DNA of 56,104 nt. It comes from an uncultured Saprospiraceae bacterium (lineage in GTDB: Bacteria > Bacteroidota > Bacteroidia > Chitinophagales > Saprospiraceae). The stretch is taken from contig CALLAE010000011.1 in assembly GCA_938002665.1 (NCBI GenBank), forward strand, positions 1-56,104. Direction: 5' to 3'. Below are positions 17,778-27,500 of the stretch, piece after piece; the first letter of the stretch is position 1; the number at the start of each line of letters is the position of its first letter. The translations under genes were made by a program, and so were the position numbers. Under the pieces are notes generated by a model. The model was given only the letters and a program-made list of their open reading frames with translations, made no database searches and was not told where the DNA came from.

Positions 17778-20700
17778 CTAATCTAATAGAATCATTTTCT
17801 CTATGGATCTGAAGTTATCTACGACTAATTCATAGTACAATACCCCCGATACATTGAGGTCAGATCTAGAGAATAACACTTTGTTAATTCCTTTTTCGGC
17901 TCTTCTTTGTTCCTGATAGATCAGGCGCCCATTTATATCATATAGACTTAACTTAATCTCTTTATCGGCTGGTAGGTAGTACTTAATCTCAGTCTCTGTC
18001 GTCCATGGATTTGGTACATTTTGATATAACTTGATTTCCTTATTGTCTAAGTCATCTTGTTCAAAGTTCACCTTAAGTCTTAAGATTTCATCTGATACAT
18101 AAGCTTCAGAATTCAGTCCTGTAATGTCAACTTCTACGATATCACTAGTCCACGAATCTTCTAGAATATTCACTTTAACTTTAAAGAAAAGATCTGATGA
18201 TGCATCGGCTTGGTTTGTATCCCAACTGATGTCCAACTTACCATCTTGCAGTTTTGTAGAATTAAAATTAGCTGCAGATAGTTTAGTTGCTAATGGTATC
18301 AGCTCTATTACTTCAACTCTATCCGTGTCGAAAAATAGCGACGTTTGCAGACCATCTAATGTCGCATCAGAAGGAAAAGAAAATACAATTTCGGAATTCT
18401 CACCTCTAGTGTACTTTTTCTCTTTTGCAATTAAATCAAAATTAATATGAGACCTACTGGAAATCGCGCTGTTTGCATTAAGTTCTACAGTATTATTGAC
18501 ATCACCTACTTTGACACCAATAAAATCCACTTCCATATCAGCCGTCAGATTATGAATAATATAATTCTCATCTATGCTACTAGTAAATGGATTTAAAGCA
18601 TCAAAGAAAATCTGTGACTCATCTACCATTCTCCAAGAATCATTATTAGGAAAATCCTCATATATACCTAGAATCAATTTTCTGAGCTCTACCAAGTCTA
18701 CACCATTTACAGAATTCGATTTATCAATATCTGCAGCGATAATCTTGTATGGAGAACCCAATCTCTCTATACCCAAAATATGCCTTTGTATATGAATAAG
18801 GTCTAAAGTAGAAACGCCATTGAGAGGCTTGGAGTCCTTCGATGGATTGATTCTATATTGCCCACCCACTTGCATGGCAGGAAATGTGTAACTACCGGTT
18901 TCATTGGTCATTTGAGAAAGCTGTGATCCTTCTAGCTGTACCATGACTTCTTCTACTGCCTCCGCATGCTCGGTCATAACTTTTCCTCTTACTACAGCCC
19001 CACTGACGGCGTTCTGGCACTCTACAGTAAACTGTTTAGTACAATTCTCTACCCACCCACAAGGATCTGTAAAGGTTATATCTAAAGAATGCACTCCAGG
19101 ATCAGTAGGAAAGTTATAATTATAGGTTCCATTAGTTAATATGTCTTCTCTGAGATCATTAGTGCCATCTGAAAAGTAATCAACTTTTGCAACGACAAGA
19201 ACATCACCAGGAATTCCACAATTATTATTATCGTAAGCGATATCAAAGCTAACTATCAGTGCGGCTCCTCCTCCTATTCCACAATCTACAATTCTATATA
19301 TATCTTCCTCACAATCTGCCACTCCAGTCTCAGGTGTAATAGTATTGCAGCTTACCTGTATCGTTTTATTACAAGTTGCTGAAGTACCACATTCATCCAT
19401 AACTACCAGCTGAATAGCATGCGTTCCTATGGCTGAGATAGCAGAATACTGGTAGCCAGTACTGGAAGTGCCTGTCTCTAAATTATCTATAGTCCCATCA
19501 GCACCCAGATCTATTCTGGCTGAATATGAGAAGTTCCCACTCGAGGTACAGTTAGAAGAGCTAGCAGTAATATCAAACTCTACTAAGGGACCAGAGCTAC
19601 TACAGCTTGCTTCTACAAAAGAAGCATCTTGACAGCCTGCAAGTGTTACTTGATTCTGAATAAGCATATTACATAAGCTGTTATTATCCTGAATAGAAAC
19701 TGCTCCTGTACAGCTAGAGCCAAAACCATTAATATCAGTCACATAGACTGTCAATGACTGGGTTGTGTTTCTATCAGTACAATCAAAAACTCTTTCAGTA
19801 TCCGTAAGATCTGTTGCCGAAAAACTATAATTCAATGTATAGTTACAGGGATTGGATGTAGACTCTATTAATGCTGCTGGATTTACCATAGCCATATTTA
19901 TGGCAGGAGTAGCAGGATTATTATCGAGATCCATCGCTTGAATATTTACAGAAACAGATTTACATGCTACTGTAGGAGTGGTCGTATTAGTTACTGTAAT
20001 TACTTTCGTACAACTTTCCGTATTTCCACAGAAATCAGTATAACTCACTACCGCACTATGTACACCTACGGGTAGGCTTTGATTAAAGTGAATAATATTT
20101 CCTACTGAGCTAGATGTAGAAGTCAGACTCTGTCCAGAATAGAGGTAGAAGTTCAGCGTACCACTAACATTTGTAGTAGGTGCACAGTCATCCAAGGCAG
20201 TAACTGAAAAGCTAACAGGCGCTGGATTACAATTTACCGAAGTAACCTGTAGAGGAGCACAACCCGTAATAGCTGGCCCTACGTTGTTGTTTACTTTTAT
20301 AGCTTGTTGGTATACTTGTGGATTGACGCCTGATACTTCAGGAGAACAAGCATCCATAACCGTCCATGTTCTAACGATTTTCCTACAGGCATCTGAAGCT
20401 GGTCCTGCAAATGAGTAGACCTGATCAGTATAGCTATGCGATACATTATCACAAGTGCCTACAGAATATTGTGGGAAAGCATTAGCTACAGGAAGAGTGC
20501 CAGGCAAATAAGCTGAACCATTACATCCATTCGCTACCTCATAATCATCAGGCCAGTCTATACTGTTAGGATCATAGCCTGTTGCAGAACTAACATGAAA
20601 AGTTTGCGTACAACTACTAGATCCATTGTTATCAGAAGCTGTGAATATTTTTTGTATTGTTCCTATGCCACAAGTGCTATTTAGATTATTGCTAATTACA

Positions 20701-22676
20701 AAAGTAATATTAGAAGTACACTGATCAGTAGCTTGTGCAACACCATAAGTTGCACTATCATTAGGGTCAAAGGTAGTGCCGCATTCAATGGTGAAATCTT
20801 TTGGACAAGAAATTATAGGTGCTACTTTATCCTGTACTACTACCCTAGTTTCACATTCATTAATTCTTCCTGACAAGTCTATAGTTCTCAGAATTACCAT
20901 TTGTTCTGTTCCCACATCTTGACAACAAAAATTGACTCTGTCGCTGAAGCCACATGGATCTGATACTTCTATAATATACTGAAGATTATCAGAACCAGTT
21001 GCTATCTCCCATTCTCCATTTTCATTTAGCAAGACATAATTACCTGTAACCAGAGGGTCGCCATTAGCATCCAGCTGACCAGCTGACCAGTTAGTATAAG
21101 TAGGAGCTAAGTGACCAGGCCAGCTAAAAGATCCATTATGATTGACATCAGTTAAGCCTACATAGGTAGAATCAGCTAGCGCAGTTACTATATCTACTAT
21201 CCATGCCGCTTCTTCAGCAGTATTGAGGGATAGCATTTCTACCCCTAGTCCTGTAGCTAATCCGAAAGCCCAAGGGGCTGTAGTTTTCCATTTAGACAAA
21301 TAATAAAAGTGGCCATTATGATCACCCAGATAACTCATGTCATCATATCTCGGTCTCTCACAATCGCAGTTAGAATTTGGTCTTCTGACAACTGATTTAT
21401 AAAGATCACAATCATCAAAACTTCCGTCATCAAAGGTGGCAGTATGCGCTATGGCAGTACCATCTGACCTCAAAGACACAACTGAGTTCTGGTCACAAAG
21501 TGCTGTAGGAGATAAATTGTCTCTGATGGTAATCAAGGTAGAACAGCTTGCAGAATTATCACAAGCATCATACACAGTATAAGTGACAACGGAACTTCCA
21601 CTAAGAGTTACGACTGGGTTAGTTGTCGCATTATTTATGAAGCCTCCATCATATTTTACATCTGTCTCAATAACTCTAGTACAATCATCTGTAGCAGATG
21701 GTAATTGTAATTCTAAGGTTCTGTCACAACCTACTGATCCATCCGCATCATATTCTAGTACAGTGGGGCAAGAAATAATCTGCGGTAGTTCCGTATCATC
21801 TATTTCTAAGGTCTGGACATGATTATATTCCACCGTGTTGTTACATGACCATTCGTACACATACCAGGTACGCATTAACTTTTTAGAACAACCAAAATCT
21901 ACAATTACCACATCTCTATACTCTACGCTTATACTACAGTATAGGTCTGTGTATGGGAATATTGCCACTCCATTAGAGGTAGGAACTCCTGTTACAGATA
22001 TATCTGGTGTTCCTTCACTATTAATTGGGTCTTGGCAAGTTAAGTTAGTATCATCTACTGTCAGAAAATCATTTGGCCATACTATGGTACTAGGATCAAA
22101 TTTACTTAAGGTAATAGATTGAGAACAAGAAGAGGTATTGCCATAGCTGTCAGTTGCTTGATATACTTGGCTTACTTCTTTTATGAAATCATCATCACAA
22201 GATATGACCTCTATATCTTCTCCTAGCAAACTTATAGTTGCATCTGAGCATGCATCCACAGCAGTTGCTGAGTAAGCATTCATATCATAACAGTCTATAG
22301 TTATATCTGCGCAACTGATTACTGGCGGCAGTTTGTCTTCTACATGTATATAACCCCAGCACATATTTCCTGCACTATTTGTGACCTTACCTGTAACTGT
22401 TGTCCATAGATGATTCTCGTTTAGAATATTGGCTGGAATAATTGCACCTACAGCAGTTCTTAATTCTAAAGTATAATTAAGACCAGCAGTCGATTCACTT
22501 AATAAATCTTCAGCAGTTAACGTAGACATACAATTCAAGCCAAGAGAAAGATTTACATCTTGAAGGCATGAAATTGGTAAATCTTCAGCAGTGACCGAGA
22601 TAGGGTTTAGAATAAGGCTTGCGAAAACGAAAGCAACTATTCCTTTCAGAGATATAAATGATCTTCTGGATTTCAT
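17778..22676 (-). CDS. T9SS-secreted multidomain protein with C-type-lectin-like and dockerin-like domains
   Basis: Secreted protein of 1632 residues with a signal peptide of about 30 residues (ISLKGIVAFVFASLILNPI core). Cys-rich HYR-like beta-sandwiches ending in CSKKLMRTW and SCSTLITI segments are followed by a C-type-lectin-like domain at about 430-583. That domain (FYYLSKWK to VNFCC) is degenerate: WEI replaces WND and the usual cysteine is missing. A dockerin-like pair of EF-hand-type motifs spans about 1280-1360 (LNGVSTLDL, AADIDKSNSVNGVDL). Then come a cohesin-like sandwich and a T9SS sorting domain from about 1551 (LYQNVPNPW). Residues 35-995 and the C-terminus match the neighbouring 4733-residue protein, so the two are paralogues. 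Surface adhesion or glycan contact is inferred. The dockerin here is part of a single secreted chain and does not imply a cellulosome. Confidence 0.83.
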   Translation of the reverse strand: MKSRRSFISLKGIVAFVFASLILNPISVTAEDLPISCLQDVNLSLGLNCMSTLTAEDLLSESTAGLNYTLELRTAVGAIIPANILNENHLWTTVTGKVTNSAGNMCWGYIHVEDKLPPVISCADITIDCYDMNAYSATAVDACSDATISLLGEDIEVISCDDDFIKEVSQVYQATDSYGNTSSCSQSITLSKFDPSTIVWPNDFLTVDDTNLTCQDPINSEGTPDISVTGVPTSNGVAIFPYTDLYCSISVEYRDVVIVDFGCSKKLMRTWYVYEWSCNNTVEYNHVQTLEIDDTELPQIISCPTVLEYDADGSVGCDRTLELQLPSATDDCTRVIETDVKYDGGFINNATTNPVVTLSGSSVVTYTVYDACDNSASCSTLITIRDNLSPTALCDQNSVVSLRSDGTAIAHTATFDDGSFDDCDLYKSVVRRPNSNCDCERPRYDDMSYLGDHNGHFYYLSKWKTTAPWAFGLATGLGVEMLSLNTAEEAAWIVDIVTALADSTYVGLTDVNHNGSFSWPGHLAPTYTNWSAGQLDANGDPLVTGNYVLLNENGEWEIATGSDNLQYIIEVSDPCGFSDRVNFCCQDVGTEQMVILRTIDLSGRINECETRVVVQDKVAPIISCPKDFTIECGTTFDPNDSATYGVAQATDQCTSNITFVISNNLNSTCGIGTIQKIFTASDNNGSSSCTQTFHVSSATGYDPNSIDWPDDYEVANGCNGSAYLPGTLPVANAFPQYSVGTCDNVSHSYTDQVYSFAGPASDACRKIVRTWTVMDACSPEVSGVNPQVYQQAIKVNNNVGPAITGCAPLQVTSVNCNPAPVSFSVTALDDCAPTTNVSGTLNFYLYSGQSLTSTSSSVGNIIHFNQSLPVGVHSAVVSYTDFCGNTESCTKVITVTNTTTPTVACKSVSVNIQAMDLDNNPATPAINMAMVNPAALIESTSNPCNYTLNYSFSATDLTDTERVFDCTDRNTTQSLTVYVTDINGFGSSCTGAVSIQDNNSLCNMLIQNQVTLAGCQDASFVEASCSSSGPLVEFDITASSSNCTSSGNFSYSARIDLGADGTIDNLETGTSSTGYQYSAISAIGTHAIQLVVMDECGTSATCNKTIQVSCNTITPETGVADCEEDIYRIVDCGIGGGAALIVSFDIAYDNNNCGIPGDVLVVAKVDYFSDGTNDLREDILTNGTYNYNFPTDPGVHSLDITFTDPCGWVENCTKQFTVECQNAVSGAVVRGKVMTEHAEAVEEVMVQLEGSQLSQMTNETGSYTFPAMQVGGQYRINPSKDSKPLNGVSTLDLIHIQRHILGIERLGSPYKIIAADIDKSNSVNGVDLVELRKLILGIYEDFPNNDSWRMVDESQIFFDALNPFTSSIDENYIIHNLTADMEVDFIGVKVGDVNNTVELNANSAISSRSHINFDLIAKEKKYTRGENSEIVFSFPSDATLDGLQTSLFFDTDRVEVIELIPLATKLSAANFNSTKLQDGKLDISWDTNQADASSDLFFKVKVNILEDSWTSDIVEVDITGLNSEAYVSDEILRLKVNFEQDDLDNKEIKLYQNVPNPWTTETEIKYYLPADKEIKLSLYDINGRLIYQEQRRAEKGINKVLFSRSDLNVSGVLYYELVVDNFRSIEKMILLD

Positions 22677-22698
22677 TATAATCGATTTTTAGAATTTC

Positions 22699-22726
22699 CT
22701 GAATGACCTGGTTAAAAGTCATTCAG
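22699..22726 (-). other. Hairpin in the leader of the 1632-residue T9SS gene
   Basis: CTGAATGAC and GTCATTCAG form a perfect 9-bp stem with a 10-nt loop, ending 23 nt upstream of the ATG at 22676. All three T9SS genes of the window carry a hairpin in a ~100-150 nt leader. Confidence 0.5.
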
Positions 22727-22765
22727 TCTTTGTGACAAACTCACTAGATAAATATGTGTCTTGCC

Positions 22766-22797
22766 GCTTTTGGGATAAAGCAAGAAATGCAAACATA
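22766..22797 (-). promoter_or_regulatory. Promoter of the 1632-residue T9SS gene: -7 element plus shared downstream box
   Basis: On the minus strand TATGTTTG (22790-22797) matches TAnnTTTG exactly. After 9 nt follows CTTTATCCCAAAAGC, nearly identical in sequence and spacing to the box at the SprB-repeat gene. The leader would be about 107 nt. Confidence 0.55.
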
Positions 22798-22859
22798 TTA
22801 CATATTTTTATAATATGTAATATGTTGTAGTACAAATTATAACGAAATTGAGTAAAAGG

Positions 22860-24257
22860 CTAGTTTTTCAGTCTTAATCGATGAGAGTTGTTATGATTGA
22901 AGATATTCATATCATTAATTTCAGCTCCAAATAAGACATTGAGGGTTATAAATGAATGGATTTTTTCAGAGCTAAGAACAAATCTATCAACATTTATTTT
23001 CTTGATATCAGCATTCAAAATTAGGTCTTGATCTATACTGTACTGCTCTATTTGCGAATCTATCTGTTCTTGAATCGATCCTATATTATCTTGGATAGAG
23101 AAACTAAGAAGTTCTTTGAGCTGGTTTTTTATTTTGCTCTTAAATAGCCATGCAGCAGCTCTATGCACAACATTTTTTGTCTTAATATTTATATCGATAT
23201 CATCTACATAGAATGCTTGCTTATCATTATCAAAAATTGGACTTCCCGTAATCAGTAGCTGTCCATTAACAGAACCTGAAACATTTGAAGACACTACTAA
23301 TTTATCTTTCTTGTTACTCACTTCAATATCATTAAGCGTAATGCTTTTGTTATCACTGGAAAATGTTTTCCCTTTATAGTTTTCATTTAGATATTGATTT
23401 ATTTTCTCATAGCTGAGATTTATAATAATATTTATATGAGATACTTCATCAAGACTTTCTTGCCAAGAAAATTCTGGAAGTCCTAATTCTGGAATTATTA
23501 CAGGTTTCTCCTCAGTGATTATTGATTCACCATGGACTGTAATATTACCTATGAAATATTCTTCCTCATTGACAATTTCTGACATATAGATTTTCTGAGG
23601 AGATATACTGACCCATGAATTCATAATGGTATCTATCTGAATAGGGTTCTCTACGTACTTAAGCATCTCCAATACTTTATCCTTGATCGCTAATTGATCA
23701 TTGATAGATTGATCGATTTGGCTTTCAAGTTGCGCTTTACTTTTATCAATAATATTATTGGCTAGTTTACCCAATGGAATAGAAAAACCTCCCAGCGATA
23801 ATTTGGGTTCTTCTAGCCACTCATAATACTCAAGACTGGTTCCAGTGACTAAATTCCAGCTAGAATCTATATCAATAGAGGTTATGAAACTGAGATCCAG
23901 TATTCCACTCGCTTTTATGTTATTGATTATGGTGCTCTTTGTGATGCCTATTTCGATAGGAAGCTTAGTTAGTACTTTTCTGCCAGAGATTTCTATTTCA
24001 GCTAGTTCTTGCTTTTTTACAACTATCTCCATTCCCATCGCATCCATTGCCATCCCATTAGAGAGATAAGCGTCTATAATTCTATTGAAGGTGTCTTGCG
24101 ATGTCTGCTTACTTAACTTGTAGTTTAAATTCAATGTGGATTTCAATTCAGGCATAACAAACTTTGTCTTAGACTCCTCAACTTTGGACAAATCTTTTGA
24201 TGATTTACAACTGCAAATTAATAGAACAGTCAGTGAAAGTATGGCTAAGTTTCTCAT
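22860..24257 (-). CDS. DUF4403 family lipoprotein
   Basis: Envelope lipoprotein of 465 residues: the signal MRNLAILSLTVLLICSC ends in a lipobox with Cys17. The rest alternates short beta strands with amphipathic helices (SQLESQIDQSIND-like). It carries the LPIEIGITKSTI and WVSISPQKIYMSE segments that I associate with DUF4403. The family's function is unknown; a lipid-binding, BPI-like fold is only a guess. The gene sits between two paralogous T9SS giants on the same strand. A strong hairpin upstream of its start ends read-through from the giant, so it probably has its own promoter. Confidence 0.72.
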   Translation of the reverse strand: MRNLAILSLTVLLICSCKSSKDLSKVEESKTKFVMPELKSTLNLNYKLSKQTSQDTFNRIIDAYLSNGMAMDAMGMEIVVKKQELAEIEISGRKVLTKLPIEIGITKSTIINNIKASGILDLSFITSIDIDSSWNLVTGTSLEYYEWLEEPKLSLGGFSIPLGKLANNIIDKSKAQLESQIDQSINDQLAIKDKVLEMLKYVENPIQIDTIMNSWVSISPQKIYMSEIVNEEEYFIGNITVHGESIITEEKPVIIPELGLPEFSWQESLDEVSHINIIINLSYEKINQYLNENYKGKTFSSDNKSITLNDIEVSNKKDKLVVSSNVSGSVNGQLLITGSPIFDNDKQAFYVDDIDINIKTKNVVHRAAAWLFKSKIKNQLKELLSFSIQDNIGSIQEQIDSQIEQYSIDQDLILNADIKKINVDRFVLSSEKIHSFITLNVLFGAEINDMNIFNHNNSHRLRLKN

Positions 24258-24281
24258 AAAATTCTTTTAGTATTGTACGTC

Positions 24282-24316
24282 AAAAAGGCCAAAATGTAAT
24301 CCATTTTGGCCTTTTA
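24282..24316. terminator. Perfect 14-bp hairpin upstream of the DUF4403 gene
   Basis: AAAAGGCCAAAATG and CATTTTGGCCTTTT pair perfectly around a 5-nt loop, with A and T tracts on either side. It lies 25 bp upstream of the DUF4403 start and would stop minus-strand transcripts leaving the giant gene. Confidence 0.88.
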
Positions 24317-24509
24317 ATTTTACTAATTATAGTTCTACAGGGTTATGCAATTCTCTTGGGAAAAAAAATTCCATATTCATTATTTTTTGGGATGGCCTCT
24401 AAACCGTTACTATATTTTTTGTTTTTCTATTGAATTCCGTGGGGTAATAATAAAGAGTGAATGTGTACAACATAGTATTACAAAATATTTAAGAGTGAAA
24501 AAAGAAAGA

Positions 24510-24544
24510 ATGTGGAAGTGATAATTTGATTACCACTTCCACAT
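24510..24544 (-). terminator. First terminator of the 4733-residue giant gene
   Basis: ATGTGGAAGTGATAAT and ATTACCACTTCCACAT form a 16-bp stem around a 3-nt loop. The single mismatch becomes a G-U pair in minus-strand RNA, and a pyrimidine/T-rich tail follows on that strand. It starts six bases past the stop codon. The rest of the gap up to 24257 holds the second hairpin and nothing else I can identify. Confidence 0.85.
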
Positions 24545-24549
24545 GGATA

Positions 24550-27500
24550 TTATTTAATTAAAATCATTTTCTGAGTGACGCTACTCTGACTTGAGATTAT
24601 CTCATAGTAGTAAATTCCACCAGAGCTAAGGTCCTCTTTATCGAGAATTATCGTGTTATTACCTTTGATACCATCTTCACGAGTACTCGAGACTAGTTCA
24701 CCTTCTACATTATAGACATTGAACAATACATTTTCTGCAGATGGCAGATAATACACGATCTCTGTAGACATAGACCAAGGGTTTGGACTATTCTGATAAA
24801 CAGTAAATCTATCACTTACATATTCTTCAATAAACTCAAGCTCAACAGCCTGAACCTCGTCATCTAGATAAGCTTCAGGTCTTAAGCCCGTTTCACTTAT
24901 GGTCAGATAATCACTAGTCGCTACGTCATCCTTGTACTTAAGTTGCAATCCGAATATATCCGCAGAATAGAAGTTTTCTAGTGATGCAAAATTTGCATTC
25001 CAACTGAAACTAATAATTCCTTCTGCTGCTCTATTCATATTGACATTAGCAATAGTTAGATCATCTACTAATGGAATAAACTCAAGTATCTCTACACTTT
25101 TCGGATCTAACTCTATAGTATATTGGAAACCTTGCAACTTTTCTATTTCGTACATAGAGAATTTCAGTTCACTTACTGACCCCTTAGAATTTGTTACTTC
25201 AGGTACAGAAAGTCTGACTTTCTCTCCACTTCGCTTATCTAAAGTCTCTCCGTCAAAAGCGGGGATAACTGTACCATTTACATCTCCTACTTTGACACCG
25301 ATGAAGTCGACCTCCATTTGATCTTGGAAATCATAGATGATATAGTTCTCTGGTATACCAGCAAGGAATGGATTAGTAGGGTCAATAAAAGTATGACCTG
25401 CATCAACAATTCTCCAAGAAGTGTTTGATGGCAATTCATCATATAGCCCTAAGATTAATTTTCTTAATTCCACAAGGTCTAACCCATTTACTTCGTCTGA
25501 TCTATTGATATCAGCAGCAATAATTTTATAAGGTGAATCTAATGGCTCTAATCCAAGTACATGCCTTTGAATAATGATTAAATCCAGAGTAGATACACCA
25601 TTAAGATAATCCTTGTCCTTTTCAGGTAAGATCATATAGCTATCGCCTGTCTCTACACTTTCAAATGCATAGTACCCTTCTTCATCTGTCATATAGCCAT
25701 CCATGTTACTCCCTTCTAGGTTTACCATGACCTCTGGAAGCATTTCATCATCTTCTGTATAAATTCTTCCGACAATATCATCTATAACAGGTGAGTTACA
25801 GTGTCCAGCTGGATCTAGTACTTGCAACTCATTATTGCAAGAATCTAAAAGAGTCGTCCCTGACCACAAGTATACCCAATAACCACCTGGTACTATTCCA
25901 CCTGCATTAGCAGCATCTGCACAGTCAACTATGAAACTAGTAGTCATGTTATCAGTATTGCTAAATGACACCAAGAAACTATCATCAGGACAGTTGGAAT
26001 CGATTTCTGCTAATGCCTGATCTATCGTGACCAAACCTGTCTGACTAGGCTGTATACTTTCCAGTATCTTACTACAAGATAAAATAGATGCAAACGTATC
26101 CAATACGGTAACAGTATACTCGCAGGTGCTAATGTTGCCACAATTATCATCAGCTGATACCATAACCGTAGTTTCCCCTCCTGGATATGTTCCAGCAGCA
26201 TTAGCTATATTCATGTTGTCAGCGAATTCAGAATCATTACTTCCTGTAGGATTCATTGTACATGGATCAGATATCATTACCGGTAGATCTACAAATAGAC
26301 TGCACACTGTTGCATTTTGCGGAATGTAAGCTACCACATCTGTACACGTGATCATTGGTCCTTCTCCATCATTTAATATTATGGTTTGTTCACAAGTAAA
26401 GCTATTAGTTGTGCACTCATCTAGTATAGTCCAAGTTTTCAAGAAAGTATCTATACAAGTACCAGTAGTCTGTGGTGAGACATCTTGGAAAGTAGAATCT
26501 ACTACGATACTTACACATGGTATGTTAGGTGGCGTAATTATTGGTGAGCCAGCATATATATCTCCTAAATCTATACAACCATCTAAGGTTACCTCAGACA
26601 TAGGACAGGTAATATCACCTTCAACAAATGGAGGCAACTGATCTACAGTTATCACCTGAGCACAAGTAACACTGTTTATACCATCGGAAATAGTGAAGGT
26701 TCTAGTAAAGGTACCTAATCCACAATTTCCAAGCTCAGTGAGTAATGACTCTACTGGTGCTGTAAGATTTGCAGGACAGTTATCTGTCGCTGTCGCTTCA
26801 CCAAATAGACTGATATTACTCAACATTGAATTTCCACATTCGACTGTAACATCAGCTGGACATGTAATCACAGGTGCTATTTTATCCTCCACTGTTACTG
26901 TAGCTGTACAAGTGGAGCTGTTTCCTCCCGTTGTTGTTACAGTTAATACAACAGTATTTGCTCCTATATCACCACAATCAAAATCAGTAGGTGTTACTGA
27001 TAGATTAACATTCGTACCACAACCAGCATTACTGCCATTGTCTACTTGATCAGCTGTAATCGTACCATTACCAGTATCATCAAGGCAAACAGTAACATCT
27101 TGAGTAATACAAGTAGGATCACTAGTATCAGCTATATTAACTGAAGTAGTACACGTACTACTATTTCCACAATCATCTGTAACCGTCACGGTAACTGTTT
27201 GAGGTCCAACTTCTGAACAATCAAATGTTGCTGGAGTTATAGATGAACTAGCAGGTGCAGTGCCACAATTATCCGTATACACATCTAGTACATCTCCTAC
27301 TGTAAGTGTCACAGTAGGTGGTGTTCCTATTAAATCAAAACTTAGACCTGATTGCAAAGTACACGTAGGAGCAAAGTCATCTTCTATAGTAACATTGGTC
27401 GTACAGGTAGTCGAGTTACCATTATCGTCTGTCACTGTTGCCGTTACCACTACAGGACCAGGTTTATCATCACAATCAAAACTTGTTATATCTATTGTCT

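Noticed and set aside
18600-25640. Cellulosome components (dockerin and cohesin)
   Set aside because: The dockerin-like and cohesin-like parts sit in the same secreted chain before a T9SS tail. There are no catalytic glycosidase domains or scaffoldin in the window.
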